From positions 208,501-272,500 of the forward strand of contig NW_024104439.1 of assembly GCF_003945595.2 (NCBI RefSeq): 64,000 nucleotides of DNA, read 5' to 3'. How positions within the stretch are numbered: position 1 is the stretch's first letter; every line of letters starts with the position of its first letter. The position numbers and the translations under genes were made by a program. Shown here piece after piece: positions 22,721 through 34,700 of this stretch. The DNA comes from Pipra filicauda (Eukaryota; Chordata; Aves; Passeriformes; Pipridae). Below the pieces are notes generated by a model. It made no database searches. It was not told the origin of the DNA and saw only the letters and a list, made by a program, of their open reading frames with translations.

Positions 22721-25700
22721 GTAAGTTTTGATTGTTTCTGGCTTAGTTTTTTATGATCTGTACAAAATAGTTATTAATCAGAAGCCTGATGTTATGCTTC
22801 TAGCCATGAAAGTGATCCTGTTGCAGCCAACATGCTTGTAGCTGTCTGGAAACAAAAAATGAATTTTTACGGATGTCATATTTTAAGTAAAGTAGTGTAA
22901 TTAAGGCAAGATTTTTAATTCTGCAATTTTTTATTTCACATTTCTCCCCCTCTTACTGTTCTGTAAGGAGAACACCACACAGAGATGGCAGAGATAATGT
23001 GTCTGAAGTATCAAATCTGACAGTGCTCCTGGGAAGATCAGCTTTACCTTGAATGCCTTGTGTGTCAGGTCACGTAACAAGGGAAACACCTCACTTTACA
23101 GCTATCTGTGGTACTCAAGGAAACTGTTTAGCTCATCCACCTGAAAAATTAAGTAGTAATCAACTGCTCAAGTAGGATTATCCATGAGATTTCAATAGCT
23201 GTGTCAGTTATACAGAACTGGAGGTAAATCAAACACTTTGAGCACTTTTTCTGTCTTCCTTCCCTTGTAAGGACTTCCATAAAAAGGAAAAAAAATTAGG
23301 AAGGATGGTCTCCTGGAGTTCAGCCCTTTATTCTGCCACTAAAATTTTGTCCTAGTAGTTTGAAGAGGTATTTGCAGAGGGGTCCTGGCTGGGTTACACA
23401 TTGAATTGCTCCTGTGTGAAACAGGGCTAGATTATATTGCAAATATCACCTCCTTTCCCCAACATCCCTTTTTCAGTTTCTGTTGCAAAAGAGGAAGATA
23501 CAGGACTGAAAACAGGTTGGTGGCTTTTAACAAAGGCAAAACTACACGTTTCTGCCCAATAACATTATTAGCTTATCAGAAGCAATTTTTTTCAAGTTCC
23601 TCATGAAAGAAGAAATCACCTTAATGTAAATAACATAGTACTAGAATTTCAGCAGAACAGTTCAAGCTCGGCAAATTTATAAACATGTCACAGTGGAAGG
23701 TACAAGTAAACTTTAACTATATATTTCTACATATCTACAATATAATATATATATAATATATATTATATAAAATATGTAAATTTAGTTAACAATTGTGTAG
23801 GTAGTCTGATCTTGCAGTAGGCTCTACATAGGTAGAATTCCTATTGGACTTAACAGATGTCACTTCATTTATATCTAAAACAGAACATGACTAATAATAT
23901 AAAATATGCTAAAATGAACAACATAAAGGATAGAAGTATTAACTTTATCGTTAACTGATTTGGACTTTTAAATACAATATTCTTGAAAGTATTTCTATAT
24001 GTCTCGTGTTTATGATAGTATTGTGATCTAATTAATTCCTGTGACATTTTCAGAATATAATTTTAAAATTGAGCAGTCTGAACACATTAATCAAAGTCTT
24101 TTTGTTCAGGATAGCATGAAGCCAGGCAGGCCATTGGGACCACTTTCCTGAATTAAGACCAAAAATGACATTATAAAAAGAAGAGCTACACAATTAATTT
24201 CATATAATGGAGGGGGGGTGGTCTCTTTCCGTGAGGTCTATAAGCAAATAATGTAATCCAAACAAAATGAAAATTTCATATTGCACAGGTGCAAAGCAGA
24301 TACTCTAATTATTTATAGCCCTTTCTGTTCATTGTCTGTTTCTTAGTTGCCCCCAGGCTGGCTTTTACAGAGGCACGACCACCTGGATATGTTTTGCTTC
24401 TGAATTTATGTGCAAATACAATAATTCTCTAAAAATACTTTGCTAAGATAAAGGAAGCTAACAAGGCATGTCTTTACACTGCAACATAGTTAAAATCTTC
24501 GTTAGTGAAGCCTAGCCATGAGTTAAAATGTAAAGATGTTTATAAAAACATAAGAAAAACTTCCTGTTATGTTATAACATGCAAAATGGCAGGTAAAGGA
24601 TGCATTTTACAAAATGCTGTGGTCATGTAGCAGTGAGGAATTTGAACAAAGATCATATTTCAAATTTTCTAATAGGAGCATGCTGTATAACACAAATGTT
24701 CCTGTAGTGCTTTTTCTCCATACTTGTTTACTTGTAATATATTGTGGAAGTTTTGAAAACAAGTTCTTTAACTGACTAGTATGAAATAAGTCTAATAGGA
24801 CTCATTAATGTCTATTGAGATTAGAAGGAATTGTCCTGAACTGTATTCCTTCCCAACCCTGTAGTTTCAAAAAGTATTTTTGCCAGCTAAGAAATTTTGA
24901 ATATCAGAGCAGAATAATCCTTTTGATTTACAAGCTGTTCAAACCTGGATGAGAAGTCATGAAGAAAAAAAATGCAGTATGTGAATTAACCAGGAATTTA
25001 CTGCAAGATTCAACTGTCAAGAAAGATATTAAAAGTTCCATTGATCATAACTTACAAGTACTGGCATGAGTAAGTGAGTGCTTACAGCAGAAAGCTCTTT
25101 AGCAAAATAAGACAGAAATATACACAATTGTCAGAAGCTGAAGCATAACAGCTTGAAATCAGAAATAGGGCACAAATCCTTTTATCAAATAAATCTATTT
25201 AAACTTGAAACTACTGATCAAGGATCATATTGCATCACTGAATATTTTTGGATCAAAATCCATATCTCCTTATGATATATAGGGAATTATTATATAGTTA
25301 TTGGAAGCATGTCCAGAGATTACTGTAAGAGAATCTGTGGTACGTTTCCTTCATGGGAGCTGCATAGCTCATCACAAGGGGTCCTTTGAAGTGTCTCCTT
25401 AAGGAATCTGTGCCAGCCAAACCCCTGCTGTCTATGGATGACATTAAATGAGCAAAACTCTCTAATGGCAATGTTTGATTTACTTGTCTGGACTACTGTT
25501 GTTTAAAGCTAGAGCTTTGCAATTACAGCTGTTCATGTTAGGAGTGCTGTATGCATTTAAAATAATTATTCTGTTGTGCAGCGAGTTCCTGGCATAAACC
25601 TTGTTACAGTGGTACATGGGAAAGGTACTGTGGAAAAGTGGTGAGAGCAGGAATTCCCTTTTTAACTACTACAGGCAGGTTCAGATCTGTGACAGATGAG

Positions 25701-28700
25701 ATCCTGAAAATCCAGAGGGATAGGACACTTTCATCCCTAGATAGCCTGTCCTGTTCTTCCATGGGAGGTTATTGTCCCCAAGGCAGAGCTGGCAGAAGGG
25801 ACCTGCTGGAGTGTGCAGCAGTTTATTTCAGGCCTCCTTTCACAAGCACTTTAAATGTTGAATGCTAACAATATTCTTGTAGCTACTGCATAGTGACAGT
25901 GTGTTCCACGCAGTTCCACGCTGCTCACTGTACTCATTCCAGCAAGGTAAAGCTGCATAGTCCCAGGGCACACAAGGCATCTGTTTGTCAAAACCATTAT
26001 TCTGCCATTGAAACTTTCAGTAACTCCTCCTGCACTTGAATCTGACATTTTGAGAGTAATAGGGCATTCCAGTATTTTTACATATTTAGCTATGGTTTAA
26101 TTGAAATGGCTTTTTATATCTGAAAAATTTCAAAGAAAGCTGTTTTCTTTACTATTTCTACAGTGCTGGATAGCAAGCTTGCTGTATATACTCTACCTAT
26201 GAAGATTTTTGTTGAATTACGATGTGTTTCTAATTCCACACTGTAAATGATAATATTTTCCTTGCTGCTTCCTCCTAACCTGCTGCAGTTATGAGTCAGA
26301 AAAAGACAAGATCTGTACGCTCTTCCTGACCTACAATTTTTTTACCACCCTGACTTCAGTTTTCTACCTTAACCTTACGGATATTTTAATGTGGGAATTT
26401 GAAAAAGTTGGGAACAAATTACTTTCTTGCTCCGCTTTGAGAAAACAATTCTGCTGTTTGTTTGTTTCAATGATTACAGTGAGAAGAATTGTTCAGAGAT
26501 ATGGGAAGCATTTAAAAGTGCATTTATTAACAAGGATCCTTGCAGCATTCTACCTGAGGACTATGAATTATTTATCAACCTGTCATTGCACACAATTCCA
26601 GCTAACAAGGTAATTATTTATGTTAACTGTCCTTAGATATCCAACAGATTTTCTATGACAGTTCAAAATTGACCAAGAGTCATTATCTGACTGACTTGTG
26701 AGTCATTCTTTCTGGCCTGTCTGTAGTTTAAAAACTAGTCTCAGATCTGATAGCATTTTTCAATGTGTTTGGCTCCATTTATTTTATGCAGTAGCTTCTC
26801 AGCAACCTCTCTCTTTTTATACTACAAAGGTCCTCCATTTTTCCTGCTGTGCTGGGAGCTCTGACATAGTCCCTGAACTTCTACTTTTCCTCAAGTTAGG
26901 TACTCTGCCTGCAAAGGGTGTGCCTGCTGTCATCTTTTGCTTCTACTCCTCACAGCCAAATCTCGTGGCAATGACATGTTAAACATTGACACATTAAACA
27001 AACATAAACAGAAATGAGATAAGATGTTGTTATATGCCAGAAAACAGTAAGGGTTTGATGTGCTGGCAATTGCAGAGAACTGTGATTGTGCAAGAGACAG
27101 GTTGTGCTTTAAAGCAGTTTTTCCTCGGCGCAATTATTCCTCATCTCTAAATGTTATGAGCTAAACGAACAAATACTCCTGTCAACATAGCTTAATGCTT
27201 GAAGAGTTTCGCAAACACGGAAATAACAGCAAGATGTATGATTTTTTCACACCATAAGCCAACATAGCAATGTGAGAGAATTCTGGCAACATATATCTGG
27301 ATTATAAATATTTGTCTTCCCTTTTTCCTCCTTTTCCTAAACCTGCCTGCTGAGGCAGGCAAAGCTAGGCCTAACTACATTCAAAATAGGTCTATATCCC
27401 TTCCCATCAAGGTATGAGTGTCCCTCAAGTCTCTAGAGATTGGAATTTACTCCTCTATAAAATAAAAACTTTGTTCCTCTAAAGACAAGCGAACATTTCT
27501 GGTTATTAGTTGATTTTGAAAGAAACACCAAAACATGTTTTAAACTGTTTTCGACACCCAATAATCTCATTGTGTCCTCGCCCAAGTGTCAGTACATATC
27601 TTCTTTTTTATTTTCCCTATTTTTATATAGTCTCTCTTCTGGGAAAATAATCAGCTACTAGTCAATAGCTTTGCTGACAGAGGACGTCGCTACATGTCTG
27701 TGGGTGATACCCTGTTTGGCTTCTTTGGAGATTTCCTAAACTGGTGTGGGCAGGCAAACAGCTCTGGTAAGATAATGAGTGCTATATTAAACATTTGTCT
27801 GCAAAACCACAATGGAGACTGAGTGCTGTGTTCTGCAAAAGCTAATTTTGCTCTTATCTGGTGAAAAATTAGGGATAGCTTCACTCTGGTATCATTTGAA
27901 TATTTAACATTGCAGTTAAGGAGCTCACAGTGAAATCTAAACAGTGCTGCAGTGGAGGTAAACCACCTTCTCAATTCTCTGAACCTGGAGCTCTCTGCAT
28001 CCCAGGAATAGAGTTAGATCCATTTCAAACAAATTTCCGAATCCACAGAATGTCACTGTTTGTGTAAACTGCAAAGGATGGAAAATTATTGAAAAAATAC
28101 AGCTTCCAGTGTCATGTCAAACTATGTTGTATGTTCAGTGAGTAATGAGCACATAAATTTACTTCCTTTCTAAACTCCCTTTTTACAGTCATTATCATCT
28201 CTCTAATAACACAAATCACATGCCTTCCTACAGGACTGGACTATGAATCCTGCCCTACTACGATGGAATGTGAAACCAATGCAGTGGATTCTTTCTGGAG
28301 GATGGCCTCAATCACTGTAAATAGTGCATTAGTGCTGACTTCATGCATTAGCCAGCGTGTCCTGGGTGGTTCAGGAAAACACTGCCAGCTCAAAACAGCT
28401 TTAAACCTGTAACTGCTAGATTATTTCTTCTGATACAAATACAGTGTTTTAGACTGAATACAGTGTTTTAGCAAGAGGAACCTAATTTTCACCTTAGCTA
28501 AATAATGTGTTAAAATTCTGTGTTAGCGTTGTTAATATAAATCATATACTAAGCACAATAAGCACAATAGCTGTCTACTAATTGCAGGTTCAAAGTGATA
28601 TTTGACAGCTTTGCTGGAAACGCTTTATTCACAGATCAAACCCAACACAGATTGCTAAAATGCTTTCTTCCTGTGCTGAAGAAACTATTTATAGGTGTGA

Positions 28701-31700
28701 GAAAATAGCTTATTTCATTGAATTAATCCACTGGCTGTTTAGTTCCTGTCCTTTCTCCTGACATGACCTGCTAGGGTGCTAGTGTAGTAGTATTTTTGCA
28801 GTTCTGATATTCTTCTTGGTAAAATTCTTTCTTTAGTCATTGTTGCTTGCAATAAAATAGTTTTGTGTGCAGTTTTGGTCACCCCAGTATAAGAAAGATA
28901 TTAAGCTATCAGAGAGAGTCCAAAGGAGGGCAACAGAGATGGTGAAGAGCCTACAGAGAAAGCCATATGAGGAGCAGCTGAGGTCACTTGGTCTGTTCAG
29001 CCTGGAGAAGAGGAGACTGAGGAGAGACCTCACTGCAGTTACAACTTCCTTGTGAGGGGAAGAAGAGGGGCAGGCACTGATCTCTGTGGTGACCAGTGAC
29101 AGGACCCAAGGGAATGACCTGAAGTTGTGTCAGGGCAGGTTTAGGCTGGATATTAGAATAAGGTTCTTCACCCAGAGGGTGGTTGGGCACTGGAACAGGC
29201 TCCCCAGGGAAGTGGTCACAGCCCCAAGCCTGACAGAGTTCAAGAAGCATTTGGATGATACTCTCAGGCACATGGTGTGACTCTTGGGGATGGTCCTGTG
29301 CAGGGCCAAGAGTTGGACTCAGTGATCCTTATGGGTCCCTTCCAACTCAGCATGTTCTGTGATTCTGTAAAAAATCTGTAAGATGAGTTCTGGAAAACAT
29401 TGTTATGTATTACAGTATGCGAAGCACAGTTCAGGGGAGATACATGTCTTGTTGAATGGTTCTGCAGTCGGAGGAGCTTATCCACAGCCAAGGTAAGAAA
29501 ACTGATTTATGTGTAGAAAGTCTAATAAAAAAAAAAAAGGTCAGCCAGTTGTTTGGGTCTTCTGCTGCAAAAAGCATGAGAAATGTAGCTGAAAGAGCCT
29601 CATGCATCAAAGTCTGCTCAGTTGTGAGGACAACTCTTAATTGTCCCTAATTGAAGGAATTAATATGAAATTGATGGAAATAATGCTTTTGACTCCTGCA
29701 TTTTACTAACTGCTGTGGCAAGCAGGATGGATGGTCTTTGAAAGCTGCCTTTAAGTCAGTCAACATACTGTGGCAAAATGTTTATGTCTTCCAAAAGGTG
29801 AGCATTACAAAATTTCTTTTCAGCAACATGTCCAAGGAGAGGGTATTGTTACAAGGACTGTAATTTCTGCCAGGCCTAGAGCAACTTGGTAAATTCTATA
29901 GGGAAGGTTTTTTGTCCTGCTATTTCTTGACCTTTGAGGACATTCAGAATATGAATCATATTTTTTCTAATCTGTGTTGAGCCTGATTGTAATTAGAAGA
30001 TATAAAGTCAAGCAAGCCCATATGCTACAGCAGGATCAGAGCCTTCATTAGTGTAAAGTACAAAAGACTAATTAATTTTCATATTCTTTCATGGTTCTAA
30101 ATTTTTTTTTTCTTGAGTCAGTTTTTTTGCAGATTATGAAATACCTAATCTCCAGAAAGACAAAATCTCACAAGTTGTTATTTGGGTTGTGGATGATATT
30201 GAAGGACCAGATCTGTAAGTTAAATTTTCAAAAAAAAATTTAATTTCTCCCTTTTGGACCTGTCTTTAAAATTTCACTTTATCTTTCTGTTTGATTATAT
30301 TTGCATAGCACTTGGACTAAAGTATTTTAGATGCTTTCATGAACACAAAAGGCACAGGCTGCCATTCCTAAAGAGTACAGAAATACCAGAATTAGACAAA
30401 ATATAAATAAATTTTAATATTAGATTTGTAGTCAACTCTTGGTTAGATCTGTATGTGTGGATCTCTGGATCTCAGACCTTCAGTGAAGATATAACTTGTA
30501 CAGTTTTACTAAGAGTCAATCTGAATTTCAGATTAAGTGCTGACAAGAGATATTTCTTTCACCTTGCCATATGCATTCTTTTCATTTTCATCTATCTTAA
30601 GTATTTGAAAAATTTGTAGAAGCAGATAAATGCCAACAGGGGGCTCTTTTTCTCTCAATAATTAATCCAGTAATAAAATGTAGACTTTAAAAATGTCTAA
30701 TTTTGCTGGTAATTTAATTAAAACAAATGAATAAATAATAAACAAATAGATCAGTCAGAACAGAATTGTCTGTTGGTAAATAGCCAAAGACCAAGTGACA
30801 ATTTTCAATTGAAACCTAATGGAAAATAGATTCTGAAGTTAAAAAAATTAAATCATTAGGCTGGAAATTAGGCCTTGTTTGGCACTGATTAAAGGAAGAA
30901 TTAAATAGTCTATTCCTTATAGCTTTTGTGGGAGTCACTGCAAATGTACATAGATGAATTGGGGGTACAGAACAGAGGAAGTCAGTTTTGCAGGGTCCCT
31001 GCAATTTAACATGGGGACACTTCATTGGTCTTAAAACTGCCCTGGCTGAAGAGGGCCAGAGAAATGGACTCAGATGTCACCATATCTACCACATGTGTCT
31101 GAATCCCAGGTGTCCTCTGCATTCTCGGGAGGATGAGGCTTCTGTTCTTGCAATTCAATGATTTTTGGTTGCATCCATTCATTTTGTGTCATTTCCCTTT
31201 CACATCTCGTCTCTGCTCTTTGCTATCTCCTTTTGCTTCTTTTTCATTCAATTTTGGCATGGCCAACCCAGACAACGTATTTTACCACAGTGCTGTGGAG
31301 TCTACAAAGCACAGTTCAGCCTTCCTCTCTAAATCAAAGAATGAAACCCTTTGGGAGGAAAAAAATCATACAGCTCATCTTTCCAAAAGTTGCCCATACT
31401 ACAAAGAAAAGACAAACACTGAAGATTAATTTATCTTTCAGTTAATGGATGCATGGAATTTTGTAGATTTTTATTAATTGCTTTCTACAATTATTTTATT
31501 GGTCCCCATATGTTTTCTGCAGTCTGCACACCAGCAGATAAGTAACATTGGCCTTAATACTTTATGTTGGTGCAAATTTAGAGGTCTCAGCAGGTTCTGT
31601 ACTATGCTAAACTTTCTTATGCTGATTGGACCACAAATTAAAAAATCAGTGCTAGAAACAGAAGCTGTATTTAGCATAATTTCTGGGGTTTTTTCATTCT

Positions 31701-34700
31701 CTGTGCTTTTCTATTGTTCAATATTCAAGAGGGAGAACAAGCTTCTAACAAAAAGAGTATTTCTGTTTTGTTATAACCAACAGGTTATAATTCTGTTTTA
31801 TTATAACCAGTTATAAAGACAGGTAGAATCAAATTTAGCACTACCTAAATAGTTGCCAAAGAATATTGCCAATGAAACATTTAATATTTTACAAAGTTAT
31901 TTAGCTCTTTTTCTGTCTAGTCAAGTGTTAAAGGTGGGATTATTGGTTAATAAAATCTGAAAATGCTACACTGGCTGAAACTAAACTTGTAGGCTGCAAA
32001 CTAAGTATAAAATGTGAGACAACTGTAATGTAAGTAAATGAAACATTACAATTAGCAATGTACAACATTATTCTGGAGGTGCTATGGAATATAGGAGAGG
32101 CAAAGTAATGGGGATTTACTTTACTAATTCCATCAAGTTCTGTAAAGGAAATTATATAACAAAAGACTTGCAATAATATTGAAATCCTCTCTCACAGAGA
32201 CTCCTGTGGAATCCACAGTGTAAAGACATTAGAAACCAGGCTGAAAACCCTTGGTTATAATGTCACATGCACTGACAATTACAAGTAAGTGAAAATCCTT
32301 TATTAATATGGTGTATTTGCAGAAGTACCTTATCTATTTGATTCTTACTTTTCAATACTTTAATGCCATTAATGTTGTGTCTTCAGGAGAGACTGATATG
32401 TTGGAGGGGTGATGTCACATTTTTTAGACTTTTTTACCTGTGAATTGAGCAAAACACTACATTGTATTGTATAATTAGATGAAACATTGTACTCAATGTC
32501 AGACACAGAATATGGCCTCATATTCCACTTCACTGTAAAATCTTTATTTGGATTGAAAATCTAAGCACCAGTTAAAACCACTATTGCATGTCTAAAGGAT
32601 TATTAGATATTCATAGTAGGATTCACAGCTCTAGTTATTCCCAGTAGATTTTAAGAAAATTTAATTGAAGGGAAGCTTTAGACATGACAATACTGTGAGT
32701 TTGTTTCATTTTTTCATTAGTTTTCCTCAGTTTTCTGCCTAAAAAATACTAAATAAATTGATATCTTCACAGGTCTGTAGTGTTCTTACTCTGCTTGGAT
32801 TATCCTGATAATTCTAAGTGTGCCCTTCCATCGTAAGTAAAAGAAGTTCAATCCCTCCTCAGTGTCCTTACAATGGAATAAACAATGCAGAAGTCAACAG
32901 TTCAACAGATCCAACCTCTACCATTTATTATATATCATCCATATGAAATATACAGTATTCTTCAATTTATTACTTACTGTGCCTTGAGTAAGCTGTCTCT
33001 CTTTGCAAATTGTACACAATTGTCTGTGAGCACCTGCTGTTCAACATTAGGGATTAATGAGTTCTCATCAATCACACAGTAACACTGTATATGATTCATG
33101 GTATGAATGAAGTTTGTACATATCACTGTTCTGGTGCAAAATCTACTACAAATTTGAAATTGATTTATTAATATTGTTCCTTGAATAATGAAATTGTAGG
33201 TCAAATGATGGTACATTTCTCCAGCTGCTGGAACTAAAGGTCTAAATTTTGAGGAAGTTTCTTTTTCATCTTCCATTTTGTATGAAACTCAATTTCTGTA
33301 TTTCAATGTATTTAGCTTGGGCCCAATGCATTTACCTTGGGCCTTACCTAGTAGGGTATTTGCAGAGGTGTAGTTTACATCCAAGACACAACTTTTTTAA
33401 TTAGCAGTCATCATTCCAAAACTAGCTTTTTTTCCCATCTTATACTTATTTTAATTTATTATATAAAGAGAATTAAGATAATTTATTATGTATTTCAGTA
33501 ATTTACAGTAAAGATTGCTATTTTCAATTGTGACTAGTTTTTCTTAGTCTATATGCTGTTGCATGTTTAGGTACACATAAGATACTTGAACTTCTGCTAT
33601 GAAAGATCTTACTTGCTGTTCCCAGTTATGGCAACAGAGAGATGCAACTGCTGCTTGCCTCCCTCTGGGGAGGGGCAGTAGTGCTTCATGCAGTACAGAA
33701 AAGTAGGTGTATATCATTCTCTGTAACATATGTTCAGCTTTTAATGCATCCTTACAGAGAAAGTGAGTACTCTGTTGTTGCTGGTCATTGTAAACTTTTA
33801 CTCATCTTATCATGCAACAACGTTTATTCTCACATCCAAATTATATCCTAGCACCAACCTATAAATATTATGAAAACAGACTCCTTCTAGGCAGTGATCA
33901 TAGGACAGGCTTCCAGTCCTGTTAAGGTTTTTGTTTGTTACAAAATGCCACTTGCACGGTGGATTAAAATAGGGTTTCCCTGTTCTGCCACTGAATGGTA
34001 GGGCTTTTGTTCATGTGTCAAAGGAAAGTATATTTATCCCATGAAAAATCATAGCTGTAAATGTAGTGACAATATTAACAAACTGGAGGAAAAAGCACTT
34101 TACAGGACTTAAAAAGAATATAATATTGTGACCTCTTAACAGAAGATTTTTCTCCTCTCCCAGGTTTTAAACCATTTCCCTCAAAGTTTTGTGGTGTATG
34201 TTCCTCAGCTGAGAAAACCTGGATGAGAAGGCTTATGGAAACCATTAATGTCTTTTTCTTTTCAACTAAGGGATGAGCATACCAATTCTGCAGTATTACT
34301 ACATAGTGCTTGCAGTATGTAAGCAGCCACCCCTTCTCTTCCATCCATGCCGATACTTAAAGTAACATAATAATTGGCATTTTCTAAGCATCAGTCTCAT
34401 GCTCTCGTGGCATAATTATTAACCAACTCAGATGTGATCATCCTCATTAGGAAAACTTTCCTTGCTTGTTTCCTTCCTGAGCATGCTATTCCCTCCTGTA
34501 TGCATGGCACTATAATAGGTTTGATTTACTTCATATCTGCACTATCCCAAATCAAGACAGAGCTTCCCAATCAGAATGCTAAACTATCATTGCCTCTCCC
34601 TGAAATTTAAGTAACTAAAGTGCTTCAAGCCAATGAATACTTAACACTGTTCCCCAAATCACTTCTCTGCAATAAATAACATCTCCATTGAAATTAACTG

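Noticed and set aside
27178..27205. Mitochondrial tRNA-like phrase (GTCAACATAGCTTAATGCTT), possible nuclear mitochondrial insertion
   Set aside because: The similarity covers only about 20 bases and the flanks are not mitochondrial.
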